NCBI GenBank assembly: GCA_964528605.1 | Contig: CAZGSV010000008.1 | Location: 1 to 64,000 of the forward strand | Reading direction: 5' to 3' | DNA: 64,000 nt | From: CAZGSV01 sp964528605 | GTDB taxonomy: Bacteria; Armatimonadota; Zipacnadia; CAZGSV01 | Shown: in pieces, positions 49,401 through 57,149 of the stretch | Position numbering within the stretch: position 1 is the stretch's first letter | Layout of the letters: the number at the start of each line of letters is the position of its first letter | Made by a program: the position numbers and the translations under genes | Notes under the pieces: generated by a model | What the model was told of the DNA's origin: nothing | Database searches by the model: none | Seen by the model: the letters and a program-made list of their open reading frames with translations, nothing else

Positions 49401-49413
49401 CCGATCGCATCAT
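43471..49413 (-). CDS. Giant exported protein with nucleotidyltransferase-like domain
   Basis: 1980 residues from ATG 49413 after GGGAGGTG. It has a signal peptide (LLLGVSLTLGIVPAAPAFA). Two tandem repeats of about 235 residues start at W41 and W284 (WVIYSTEFGWLRVGT / WVIYATELGWLRIGT). An IPT/TIG-like Ig domain follows at about 522-615, then long coiled-coil and helical stretches to about 1500. A polymerase-beta-type nucleotidyltransferase core is at 1525-1640: G1537-S1538, S1552-D-L-D1555-F and a third acid at D1592 (LDIHCF). A helical C-terminus follows. This layout resembles large secreted toxins, but no known toxin domain is identified. It may be a nucleotide- or tRNA-modifying effector, or the core may be inactive. 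No partner or immunity gene is next to it. Confidence 0.7.
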   Translation of the reverse strand: MMRSAQARRRWTGMLLLGVSLTLGIVPAAPAFARPAAEQGWVIYSTEFGWLRVGTQAEFEEPWEKQQEIWGGTSAEPLQKTLLRGGFASREEALGALCAELTRVRIKRQGLATPRWTTNALYKGEEYNLRLDRGLDADVVIWRGQEYDLQAEIAILREFGGITPRLVFSPQYLCHVYKRDTTEGPKELDEWMCQPNQPQEGGFWISDEIATFHHFYCDLWEGPFFDSFSLAQAMKRHGIESAGLWPPSAQVSVNAGEVPENPRDFGVRADAVQPLVREPQLLDWVIYATELGWLRIGTRTEFETPRPRSQEIWAGLSEEPIPKTLVAEGFGSYGQAVRTLCAGLSNVHWQYVRLNEPRWVVLGIYQGTEYHLQLVRDPDMLVVSGRGYDSDAERALLAHYGITLRLSFGEQWMVHSVRMGTYSGPRDTNQWMMVGGKPQGDTVAVPDGTGGWFIHTIDDSDGPFKDNYGLARALKARGLTSIGLAGGEPAVYADWVPDNPRDHGEMTPPSQPEITKVVPNRAQQGKEVFVTIVGRDIEYGAEVSFGEDIAVRNLTYFGRDPDSDAEQWLVTLTVSDDAKAGARDVTVRNYDGGQGVGQGVFEVIGVEVKLAPFLELVAPKSERSPNEAGECASLKAEHEQKVEEVKRIAKERAGVGEGADRDAELRRHWRRLRQAIEEMESTERLYWESVGQVIGDLSEDEIMTLVKSARARAAGLFLETRGRLDAWREADFSLFDETPYADRRQEYKDTEASLTHTLTLWKSLMAMLQERREFELQMARRARTLGEEADLRAPQQRLAVVHILQGEVSLLTGQTMVESGLQMQDSYGASLRETERQAERIAGQPNLSGDFLTEAAQQSVIVAKYFVGVGGTMFTGALDILQTWWNDTWFSNVWQFQTLTADIQKRINKSREEFGRKWQAAQSLHKMSPEDMVLMGRIIREDGPAGMGDDLAALDNDRTWVEDTDGSLLRLAACFDDTYPALMESEYRIMLRRAELSLRDMNRTLNLKMGADPQSGEFNRWKRLADPLGIVRTAFAEWMQDEFSSRIDFLGEREAELKLIRGLLPRLQRLDFDLGLLTYFPNDRATHYALQCKNPDYLAWCIKMRTLATKYREDLIERALQDAWEPEEIHALKRMRMLNRLTPLYPLKHEWARWLQLQGVDRLMMWDWAGALACYDQAAETDPTVQSPQGVQRLREVLGWQEAKEMGLDAFQQLGNQGMHAALFGILGRWGGEALRAGGIDLGMAAAEPGAIQAAESAGLLGRFGTAQYWGGFADFVWGQINPLAQLAGLQPEWDRIAAALKSTGQMAVETTLAGEISAKLLVGYFGMDKQYADFLANALVQVGSGAVRTRRELALEDAVRLNENTSRWQRLQVQIDLLRERADGRADVVRAIRTLEALRDADLARNQMELEAARRLATEWDFSQLRAKSQPLHEAEQQVRRQVEALTRERVESVSQVVLERLQQAKTQEERLQTLVAAMRDMPLESARALFRGNVQDPLSVQTDNFRREIQATMQSWFVEQFPQYAEYIIGYTTYGSAAHPDWPGYKRIWSDLDFTVLLKAGTPKEIREAVKRDFDAFFATKTGMAPEALDIHCFADEMPVFRSRLLWSAVVSEGTALSRALAENPALAQRVFDESSESLRLLWRNLVDPERYLLPGNLALFNYLTKMSGSMRAGKLVKVNEHFELSEDPANFDKVYGNVRFESWMGLDIVLDHLMHIGHNREALANDMFAYSKDLAKYSIRVLLGRIIQTPQGLERINNATAQEVAEAGGLEAFVVRVAKELPPRELGLLSGQAALLDEWIARKEARPFGEILQARNNGVRLSENDFRLNRLVARHINETERFLLESIGFTTATQAAYLRQLMSEAAGAADPTVRAALETKVREIVCSQAALWQRLRPGERRLVQLKAPPGSDFWRMIETYNDVIQRAQGQAGDASPASLESWRPVILMEKEESDLAPLPQTFAHPFVEPVGAAGDGG

Positions 49414-50210
49414 TCACACACCTCCCGTCGTGCGGCCGCCCCGGTACCCGGACCCGGCCGCCGTCGGTCTAAGATGGCGGCGCTCCCGCAGTAGCGGGAG
49501 GCCCTGGCTGCCACCGTGTTCCGACCTCCCAAGTCCGTCGCCAGCATCGCGGGGTGGGCGACCGGCCAAGGCGCCAGCCCTAGTCTCGGCATTTCTACCC
49601 TCCCCATTCTGTAAGCGCAACCCGCTACTACAGGTCGGTCTCGGCCTGCCGGAACGGTGAGCGCCAAGCCACCCGGTGCCCGCATGACAAACGGTTGGTT
49701 GCAGCCAAGCCTTGCTCAGACCGAGCCGTCCTCCACCTTCCACGCCTGCAACAAGACCTAGGGGGTCAGAGACGGTCCAGCAAAGAGCGCGGAGTGATGC
49801 CTCAAGCCGACCACCGTGTTGAGACCTTGAGCGCTGGGTGCTCCGGCACCCCGATGTCCTTGCACGCCAGCGCTACCGTCGCCCCCTTAGCCAGGTCTAC
49901 CTCCGCCTCCCGCCTGCCTCAGGCGGACGGATGGTCTCCTCCGCCGCGTGCCGCTTCCTGCTCATCGAAGCCGCCCTGCTGTCTGCCGTCCAGGACCGCT
50001 ATCTGCTAACATGCTCCCTCGACTCGACTTAGAGGCAAGGTCACCTGCCGTTGGACGCGTCTGGCTGATGGCCCAGCCCGGCAACAGGGGCTTTGTCCGG
50101 CAACCGGTTGAGCGCCGATTCCGCGGACGAACGAGGTGGGTTCGGGCCCTTCCGCCCGGGGAGGGGTTCCGGCAGGATCCGTCACTCAGAAGTCGGTCGA
50201 AGGAGGGCAT
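49414..50210. other. Long gap with repeat B4
   Basis: 797 bases between divergent genes. Contains CCGCCT-GCCTC-AGGCGG (49910-49926), repeat B4 and the upstream region of the GH2 gene; no gene seen. Confidence 0.5.
49976..50048 (+). repeat. Dispersed repeat family B, copy B4
   Basis: CTGTCTGCCGTCCAGGACCG, then AACATGCTCCCTCGACTCG and GAGGCAAGGTCACCTG. It lies 163 bases before the GH2 gene, and B6 similarly lies about 160 bases before the gene at 63749. Confidence 0.7.
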
Positions 50211-52670
50211 ATGCGTGCGATTGAGCTATCTGGAGATTGGCGCATGGCGGCGGAGAGGCAGACGCAGGGCGCCAAGCCGTACGAATCGGCCTGCAGCACG
50301 GAAGGTTGGCTGGCCGTACGTCTGCCGACGACCGTGCAGGCGGCCCTTGTGGAGAACGCCGTCGTGCCGTCGCCTTGGCTCGACCGGCAGGTGCGCGCCC
50401 TCGAGGCCTTCGGGCGGGACACCTGGTGGTTTCGACGCGAGTTCACTTTGTCGGCCGACGAGCGAAAGGCGGACCGGTACGAGCTGGTGTTGGAGGGTGT
50501 ACAACTCTACTGCACCGCTTGGCTCAACGGCGCGCCCGTGGGGTTCACGCACAATGCCCATCACGCGCACCGCTTTGATGTCACGGCTTTCGTGAAGCGC
50601 GATGAGGCCAATGTGCTGGCTCTCGAGTGCCGCCTCGATCCGGACGCGGTGCGGAGACGAGTCCGCAGCGACGTGAGCAGGAGCCCCGAGGAGATCCGGC
50701 CCTACGTGAGAACCTGCCAAATGAGCTTCGGCTGGGACTTTGCCCCACGCCTGCCCCTTATTGGCCCTTGGCGTCCTGTGCACGTTGTGTGCCATCAGGG
50801 AGCCTCGCTGGAGGATATGCACGTACGCACCGACGCGATCGAGGGAGCAGATGCCTTTGTAACCGTCGAAGTCGCTACCCGGGTATTCCGCGCCGCAGGC
50901 GCGCCGCCGACCGTGCATCTGTGCATTCGCTCAGGCCCGGACGGGCCGCCCGTGTGGGAAGGATCCTTGGCTGCACCGGCCGGGTTTCCGGTACGCGCAA
51001 GGGTCAGGATACCCTCGGCGCGGCTGTGGTATCCCTATCCCATCGGCGAGCCGTTCCTTTACACGCTGGAGGCGCAGGTCGAGTTCGAGGGACAGGTGAC
51101 GGACCGGCGGTCGGAACGTTTCGGCGTCCGCACCGTCGCCCTGAAACAGGAGAACCGGTTCACGTTCTGCATCAACGGCGTGGACGTGTTCGCGCGCGGG
51201 GCGAACTGGGTGCCCTCCAACAGCCTCACGCTGGACAACACTCGCGACGGATACCGCCGCCTTGTGGGATTGGCCCACGAGGCGCGCTTCAACATGCTTC
51301 GCGTCTGGGGCGGCGGCATCTACGAGTCGGAGACGTTCTACGACCTGTGCGACGAGATGGGAATCATGGTGTGGCAGGATTTCATGTACGCGTGCGCCAT
51401 GTATCCCGACGACGATCCCGAATTCATGGCGAGCGCCGCGCGCGAAGCCCGCGAGGTCGTGACACGCCTGCGCCGGCACCCGTGTGTAGTGCTGTGGTGC
51501 GGCAGCAACGAATGCCAGGAGGCCTGGGAACTGGGGGACTGGGCGGAGCGCGCCCCGCGCCATCTGGGCGAGCGGCTCTACGACCACGTCCTTCCCGACA
51601 CCGTTCGGCATCTGTCGCCGGAGGTCCCCTACTGGCCCGGCAGCCCCTTCGGCGGAGCCACCACCCGCTCGCGAGAGGTCGGCGACTTCCACGACTGGTA
51701 CAGCTTCCCGAACTGGCGCGGCTACCAGGAGAACGCGCCCCGGTTCAGCAGCGAGTACGGGTTCCGATCCGTCCCGCACCGCAGAACCGTCGAGGCGATG
51801 ATCTCGCCGCAGTACCAATGGGACCGGCACGGCCCCCAGAACGCCCTATGGGGATTCCACCACGGTTACTGCGGATGGATGAACGCCATTGTGCCGGAGT
51901 TCGGCTCGCCGCAGACGCTCGACGAGTACATCATGCTGACCCAGGAAGCCCAGGCGACGCTGATGCGCTATGCCCTCGAGGTCTACCGCAGGCGCATGTT
52001 CGATACGTCGGGCTCTCTCATCTGGCAATACAACGAACCTTGGCCTGCGGTGACGTTCAGTCTCGTTGATTTCTTCGGACGAGCGAAGGCGGCCTACTAC
52101 TGGGTCCGTCACGCCCACGCCCCGGTTATCGGCATGTTCTATCGGAATGGAGACTGCCTGGAGTACTGGGGGATTAGCGATCTGCCCGAGCCGCGCGACT
52201 GTACCGTAAGAATCAGGAGGTTCCGCCACAGCGGCGCGTTGGCGGGTGAGTTTGAGTTCGCCGCGCGCTTGGACGCCGCCGGGGCGACGCGACTGCTCGA
52301 GCAGATGCCCGCGCCCTTGCGCCTCGAGTCGCCGGAGGACGAGTTCATTCATGCGGAACTGCGCTGCGGCGAAACAAGCAGCGAGTGCTTGTATCACGCG
52401 GCCTTGCGCAAGGACTGGAGGCTGCTCCCGACGTGCATAGAGGCTTCCGCATGCCGCGTCGCCGAAGGATGCATGCGACTCACGCTGCAAGCGCCCGAGT
52501 ACGCCCATTGGGTCAATCTCTCGGTGGAGGATCCGTGGGCACGGTACTCGGACAACTTCGTGGACTTGCTGCCAGGCGAGCCCCGCACGATCGAAGTCCG
52601 CGCACGAGGTTGCTACGAGATCACGGTGGCTGCAGCCAACGCCCCGGTCGTGGTTCTGGCGGTGCGATAG
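50211..52670 (+). CDS. Glycoside hydrolase family 2, beta-mannosidase-like
   Basis: 819 residues. Three beta-sandwich regions surround a TIM barrel: jelly-roll opening LSGDWRMA to DTWWFRREFTLS, then NMLRVWGGGIYESETFYDLCDE, and the catalytic acid/base E434 in VVLWCGSNECQEAW, with the nucleophile-position E515 in FSSEYGF. This fits retaining beta-mannosidases and the related family, which cut beta-linked mannose or glucosamine ends. No signal peptide is seen, so it works in the cytosol or is released another way. ATG 50211 follows AGGAGGG at short spacing. Substrate is inferred from the family only. Confidence 0.9.
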   Translation: MRAIELSGDWRMAAERQTQGAKPYESACSTEGWLAVRLPTTVQAALVENAVVPSPWLDRQVRALEAFGRDTWWFRREFTLSADERKADRYELVLEGVQLYCTAWLNGAPVGFTHNAHHAHRFDVTAFVKRDEANVLALECRLDPDAVRRRVRSDVSRSPEEIRPYVRTCQMSFGWDFAPRLPLIGPWRPVHVVCHQGASLEDMHVRTDAIEGADAFVTVEVATRVFRAAGAPPTVHLCIRSGPDGPPVWEGSLAAPAGFPVRARVRIPSARLWYPYPIGEPFLYTLEAQVEFEGQVTDRRSERFGVRTVALKQENRFTFCINGVDVFARGANWVPSNSLTLDNTRDGYRRLVGLAHEARFNMLRVWGGGIYESETFYDLCDEMGIMVWQDFMYACAMYPDDDPEFMASAAREAREVVTRLRRHPCVVLWCGSNECQEAWELGDWAERAPRHLGERLYDHVLPDTVRHLSPEVPYWPGSPFGGATTRSREVGDFHDWYSFPNWRGYQENAPRFSSEYGFRSVPHRRTVEAMISPQYQWDRHGPQNALWGFHHGYCGWMNAIVPEFGSPQTLDEYIMLTQEAQATLMRYALEVYRRRMFDTSGSLIWQYNEPWPAVTFSLVDFFGRAKAAYYWVRHAHAPVIGMFYRNGDCLEYWGISDLPEPRDCTVRIRRFRHSGALAGEFEFAARLDAAGATRLLEQMPAPLRLESPEDEFIHAELRCGETSSECLYHAALRKDWRLLPTCIEASACRVAEGCMRLTLQAPEYAHWVNLSVEDPWARYSDNFVDLLPGEPRTIEVRARGCYEITVAAANAPVVVLAVR

Positions 52671-53076
52671 CGCTCCCGAGCCTTGAAATGGCGAGTCCGG
52701 CGCGAGGTGACCTTGGCCCGGCGCTCGCGTCGCCCGGCGCACGGAGTGTTGCGCAAGACGAGGGCTGTGGTCCCCAAAGGCCACAACTGCAGAACGCTGC
52801 TGTGCCACAGGTCATGACAGAGCGCTGGCGCGGGCAGTGCAAGGCGGTGCGCCCCCACAACGCCTTGGGCTACCGGCCCCCCGCCCCGGAAGGGGTCCAA
52901 CCCTGGCCGACCGGCTCCGCTCCTACGCTACGCTTGCCCGCCGTGGCGGGCCTGTCGGCCCTTCGCTATTCTGTCGGCTCGATGAAGTGGGGCGGCCGGA
53001 GGACTCTCGGCCGCGCCTAGGCCCTGGTCCGCAGAACGCGCCTTCGGTTGGATTCGTGGAGCCCAAGAGCACGCAG
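52671..53076. other. Gap with an IS3 transposase tail
   Basis: Convergent gap between GH2 and TIR genes. Contains the decayed transposase end at 52814-52911 and GCCCGCC-GT-GGCGGGC (52936-52951). Confidence 0.5.
52814..52911 (+). pseudogene. IS3-type transposase, C-terminal remnant 1
   Basis: TERWRGQCKAVRPHNALGY then RPPAPEGVQPWP is the end of the integrase (rve) domain of IS3-family transposases (WRxxYNxxRPHSALGYRPP). Only about 33 residues remain. Confidence 0.7.
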
Positions 53077-56000
53077 TCATTCCTTCCCTTGTGTGCGGAT
53101 GACAATGCTGCCTCCCACGACCTGGCTCGCGGCGTCAGAATTCTGAGCTTCTCCCATCTGGCTGTCATAGACAAGCGAGTCGGACGCAGTCTTGTCCCAT
53201 ATCCTAATCCGGAACTGGTCGGCGCCTCCGCCAGCGATGAGGTCGCCCTCGATGGCGGTGAGCATGAAGCCGTAGTCGCCACGACCGTTGATGGTGCCTG
53301 ATCCCTTGTACTTCGCTTTGTGTCCGGCAACGACCCGCCAGTCATATTCGCTACTGTGGAAGTTCAGATCAGCCATGTGGAACCGGAGTTCGATCTCGCC
53401 ACCCGGGCCGGGCTTCCCCTTCTCATACTTGGCAACCAAGCCGAAGGTGGCCTCGCCTGTGAGCACAGGATCGGCGCCGTAAGCTCCGGGGGGCGACTCG
53501 ATCCCCCCCCCGCCCGTGACGAATCCGCTGCCAGGATCGTGGACGACCACGTACTGGAAGACACACTGGTCTGAGATGCCAGCCTGGTCGGTGACAGTCA
53601 GGGCAACCGCATACACCCCGGGCGCAGCGTAGCTGTGGCTGCCGCTGACGACGCCGACGCCGCCATCCGGTTCAGTGATAGTGCCCGATGAGGCACTGCC
53701 GTCCCCCCAGTCCCACTCTCCTCTGTGGGTATCGCCCGCGTCGGGATCTGCAAACTCGGCGCTTGCACCAATGCTCGAGTTCACTTCCACCAATCGCGGC
53801 ACCTTGATGTCGGAACACTCGGGCGCGTGGTTCTCCCTTACCGTGATCGTCCACGACTGCGTGTCGCTACCGCCCTTGCCGTCCTCCACCAGTACCTCCA
53901 CCAGGTGGTCCCCTGTTTGGTCATGACCGGGCGTCCATTGGATCAACCCCGTCGTCGGATCGATCGTCATCCCCGCCGGCGAGGTGGTCAGGCTGTAAGC
54001 CAGAGCGTCCCCGTCCGGGTCAGTCGCCTTCACCTGGTAGCTGTAGAGCACTCCCTGCGTACCCGCGGCCGACGCGCTCGAGGTGATCTGCGGAGCCCGA
54101 TTGGTGTCAGTTACCGCGATCGTCCACGACTGGGTGTCGCTACCACCCCTGCCATCGTCCACTAGTACCTCCACCGGGTGATCACCGGCCTGGTCATAAT
54201 CAGGCGTCCACTCTGTCAACCCCGTCGCCGAATCGATCGTCATTCCGGCCGGCGAGGTGGTCAGGCGGTAGGTCAAAGCGTCTCCATCCGGGTCACTCGC
54301 CTCTACGTCATACGTGTAAGGACTCCCCTCGCTCCCGCTCGTCGGCGCGGCGGACGTTATCTCTGGAGCCCGATTGGTCTCTCCTACCGCGATCGTCCAC
54401 GACTGGCTGTCACGGCCGCCCTTGCCGTCCTCCACCAGTACTTCCACCGCGTGATCACCGGCCTGCCCATAATCGGGCGTCCACGCAATCAGCCCGGCGG
54501 CCGAATCGATCGTCATCCCCGCCGGCGAGGTGGTCAGGCGGTAGGTCAGAGTGTCCCCGTCCGCATCGGTGGCCTCCACGTCGTAAGTGTAAGCATCAGC
54601 CTCGCTCCCACTCGTCGGGGCGGCCGACGTGATTTCGGGTGCCCGGTTGGTGTCGGTTACGTTTATGGTCCACGACTGGGTGTCGCGGCCGCCCTTGCCG
54701 TCCTCCACCAGCACCTCCACGGGGTGCTCTCCTGCCTGGTCACAATCAGGCGTCCACTCTGTCAACCCCGTCGCCGAATCGATCGTCATTCCGGCCGGCG
54801 AGGTGGTCAGGCTGTAGGCCAAAGTGTCCCTGTTCGGGTCGCTCGCCTCTACGTCATACGTGTAAGGACTCCCCTCGCTGCCGCTCGTCGGGGCACTGGA
54901 GGTGATCTCCGGAGGACGGTTCGCCTCGCCTACCGTGATCGTCCACGACTGCGTGTCGCTACCGCCCTTGCCGTCCGCTACCAGTACCTCCACCAGGTGG
55001 TCCCCTGTTTGGTCATGACCGGGCGTCCATTGGATCAACCCCGTCGTCGGATCGATCGTCATCCCCGCCGGCGAGGTGGTCAGGCTGTAGGTCAAAGCGT
55101 CTCCATCCGGGTCACTCGCCTGCACGTCGTAGCTGTACAGACTGCCCTCACTCCCGCTCCTGGGGGCACTCGAGCTGATCTCCGGAGGGCGGTTCGCCTC
55201 GCTTACGGTCGCCCAGAACTGGCCAGCACGTGCTGCATCGGGGACGAAGTAGCGACCCTCCTCCCTCAGGTGCAGGTGTGCCAGCTCCGCAGGCAGTGTA
55301 GGCATGGGATGCCCCCCTACGGGAACCGGCGTGATGAACTCCGCGCCCTTATGCGCCAACGCGTATCTCCACTCGCGCGTGACCCATGTGGATTCCTTCG
55401 CTGCCACGGACCAGAAAAGGAACATCACATCACTCTGGTCAATCTGGCGGTACAAGGCCTGTTCCCATCGCTCCGCGGGAGACAAGTTCAGCACCTCTTG
55501 AGACCAACGAATGCCGACGGCTTCGAGCATCTGCACTCGGCGGTGAACCTCGTCACGATCCTCCGAGGCGTAGGAGATGAACGCTTTCTCATACCTGTGA
55601 GCGGTCTCCCCCTGCGGTGAAGCTGTCCTGTCCGCGACCGGGGCTCGGCCCACGACCTTGAGTTTGAACCTGATCTGGCCAATCGGCACGGTGTCCTGAG
55701 ACACGAGGAGCTTCCCAATGACCGTGTGAGGCTGCGCGTCAGCCGGAACTCTACCCACAAACTGTACTGAGTCTGGGGCTCCGCCCCAAACGAGCTCCTT
55801 AACGGGATCGTACACCCTCAGACCCGCCACACCCAACTCGAACGTCAGTTTCGACCCGCGCGCTATCCGCGTCCCCAGTGCCGTCACGCCCCCTTCCTGA
55901 GCATCTGCATCGGACTCCTCTGTCTGCTCAGGCATGTGGGCGAAGACCTGTACCGCCACCACATCATCGCAGGCCGCCGCGGCAGGCGCGAATACGGTGC

Positions 56001-56640
56001 AGTTCACCCGGCTCCTATGAACCTTGTCCTCCGGATTGAACGCGCCACGCGAGGCCACACGCGAGGCCGCCATCACAGACACCAAGGTAGCTCCGTCGAG
56101 CGCCGGCTTTGATATCAAAGGGGCCTCGGCGGGCTCGCCCCCGCGTTCCACAAGGGCTTCAGCCCCCGTGTCCGCCTTCCCGAACTGGTGCAGCACCTCG
56201 CTTAGTGCTCTGTCCCAGGCGACCCGCTCAATGGCCGTGAGAATGTCCTCCTCTATGGCCAGTACCGGCTCGATTTCGTATCCGGTCGTAAGGCGAATGT
56301 CGTCCACCGAAAAGATGTCATTGGGCGTTACCATCGCGAGCGTGACCCGCTTCCCGTTCCTGCCAATAGGGAAGCACTTGTGCTTGCGCATCAGCGCTTC
56401 GGAGATTGAGTGGACGAGCTCGGGAGCGACGTTCAGCGCCGCCAGGTCAGCAAATGGAATGCCCCACGATTCGGCCAGGCACATCACGCGTTCTTTCTCG
56501 GTGATGGCCTGCATGGCAACAAGCACCCTCCCCACATGCTCGCGCCTCTCCTCCGCCGCCTTCAGAGCCTCTGCCACCTGCTCCTGCGTTGCGTTCGTCT
56601 TCTCCACAACTATCTGGTAGTACGACCGCTCCGAAGGCAT
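53077..56640 (-). CDS. MshEN-TIR-Ig repeat-PKD fusion protein
   Basis: 1187 residues if it starts at ATG 56640 (nine bases after AAGGTGG); the frame is open 33 codons further. Residues 3-140 resemble the GspE/PilB N-terminal (MshEN) domain, which can bind cyclic di-GMP. Residues 172-332 are a beta-rich domain often found before TIR (VQVFAHMPEQ, VSQDTVPIGQIRFKLKVV). TIR follows at 350-464 (KAFISYASEDRDEVHRR, DVMFLFWSVAAKEST) with E423 in TWVTREWRYAL at the NADase catalytic position. Five Ig-like repeats of 91 residues (483-937), a PKD domain (940-1040, EWDWGDGSA) and a secreted-type C-terminal domain (GFVTGGGG, DYGFMLTAIEG, FRIRIWD) complete it. No signal peptide or membrane helix is seen. This combination of cytosolic and extracellular-type domains is odd. 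Confidence 0.85.
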   Translation of the reverse strand: MPSERSYYQIVVEKTNATQEQVAEALKAAEERREHVGRVLVAMQAITEKERVMCLAESWGIPFADLAALNVAPELVHSISEALMRKHKCFPIGRNGKRVTLAMVTPNDIFSVDDIRLTTGYEIEPVLAIEEDILTAIERVAWDRALSEVLHQFGKADTGAEALVERGGEPAEAPLISKPALDGATLVSVMAASRVASRGAFNPEDKVHRSRVNCTVFAPAAAACDDVVAVQVFAHMPEQTEESDADAQEGGVTALGTRIARGSKLTFELGVAGLRVYDPVKELVWGGAPDSVQFVGRVPADAQPHTVIGKLLVSQDTVPIGQIRFKLKVVGRAPVADRTASPQGETAHRYEKAFISYASEDRDEVHRRVQMLEAVGIRWSQEVLNLSPAERWEQALYRQIDQSDVMFLFWSVAAKESTWVTREWRYALAHKGAEFITPVPVGGHPMPTLPAELAHLHLREEGRYFVPDAARAGQFWATVSEANRPPEISSSAPRSGSEGSLYSYDVQASDPDGDALTYSLTTSPAGMTIDPTTGLIQWTPGHDQTGDHLVEVLVADGKGGSDTQSWTITVGEANRPPEITSSAPTSGSEGSPYTYDVEASDPNRDTLAYSLTTSPAGMTIDSATGLTEWTPDCDQAGEHPVEVLVEDGKGGRDTQSWTINVTDTNRAPEITSAAPTSGSEADAYTYDVEATDADGDTLTYRLTTSPAGMTIDSAAGLIAWTPDYGQAGDHAVEVLVEDGKGGRDSQSWTIAVGETNRAPEITSAAPTSGSEGSPYTYDVEASDPDGDALTYRLTTSPAGMTIDSATGLTEWTPDYDQAGDHPVEVLVDDGRGGSDTQSWTIAVTDTNRAPQITSSASAAGTQGVLYSYQVKATDPDGDALAYSLTTSPAGMTIDPTTGLIQWTPGHDQTGDHLVEVLVEDGKGGSDTQSWTITVRENHAPECSDIKVPRLVEVNSSIGASAEFADPDAGDTHRGEWDWGDGSASSGTITEPDGGVGVVSGSHSYAAPGVYAVALTVTDQAGISDQCVFQYVVVHDPGSGFVTGGGGIESPPGAYGADPVLTGEATFGLVAKYEKGKPGPGGEIELRFHMADLNFHSSEYDWRVVAGHKAKYKGSGTINGRGDYGFMLTAIEGDLIAGGGADQFRIRIWDKTASDSLVYDSQMGEAQNSDAASQVVGGSIVIRTQGKE
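53835..55205 (-). repeat. Tandem 273-bp Ig-repeat array within the TIR gene
   Basis: Five units of 91 codons. Units 1 and 5 share long identical stretches (for example 53895-53990 against 54985-55080), more than with the middle units. This suggests recent duplication or gene conversion. Confidence 0.85.
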
Positions 56641-56920
56641 CCCCGCCAGCCACCTTTCCCACGACGCAGGCCGCCTCTTCCGCAAGAGCACGGCCGAGGT
56701 CCGCTCTCCGCACATTCCGTCGCCACTGCCATGCCGCATTCACCGTCAAGAGCCAGTCGCGCTCGGCGAGGACTGGCCTTTCGTAACCGGGCCCGCGCGG
56801 GCACGCGGCTGCTCGCTGGCTGCATACTGCGTGAACCTTACCCAGTCTGGGAAGATGCGGCCCATAAGTCTTGCTCTGTTGCGACGATTGAAGGGAGAGC
56901 CCCGAACCCGGGCACAGGTG

Positions 56921-57000
56921 CTCATAGAGCGCTGGAGGACGCAGTGCAGCCGTGAGGCCGCAGAGCGCCTTGGGCTGCCGGCCATCGGCGCAGGTCGCCC
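56921..57000 (+). pseudogene. IS3-type transposase, C-terminal remnant 2
   Basis: LIERWRTQCSREAAERLGLP is a decayed version of the remnant 1 tail; DNA around GAGCGCTGG and GCGCCTTGGGCT is still alike. Confidence 0.5.
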
Positions 57001-57054
57001 TTCGGGTCGCGGCGCCCTGACTCTGTGCAGGGCGTTCCTGGCTATCAGCCCCGT

Positions 57055-57084
57055 TTGTCCCGCACCTTGGGAATCTGGTACATT
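57055..57084 (+). promoter_or_regulatory. Candidate promoter of the ankyrin gene
   Basis: TTGTCC (57055-57060), 18 bases ending in TGG, TACATT (57079-57084), about 65 bases before the start codon. Confidence 0.4.
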
Positions 57085-57149
57085 ACCTGAGTCCCTGCAC
57101 AGAGGCGCGGAGGCCTGCACCATCCGGTGTTGGGGGAGGAGGAGAGCGC

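Larger units (their letters stand above)
56641..57149. other. Divergent gap between TIR and ankyrin genes
   Basis: Holds the upstream region of both genes, a transposase scar (56921-57000) and the promoter at 57055. No intact gene was seen. Confidence 0.5.

Noticed and set aside
43471..49413. Contact-dependent inhibition or Rhs toxin
   Set aside because: No haemagglutinin, Rhs/YD repeats, DUF637 or VENN-type markers, and no small immunity-like gene next to the C-terminal end.
54178..55620. Plus-strand frame of 480 codons opposite the Ig array, itself repetitive
   Set aside because: Its repeats only mirror the coding repeats of the TIR gene; no start signal.
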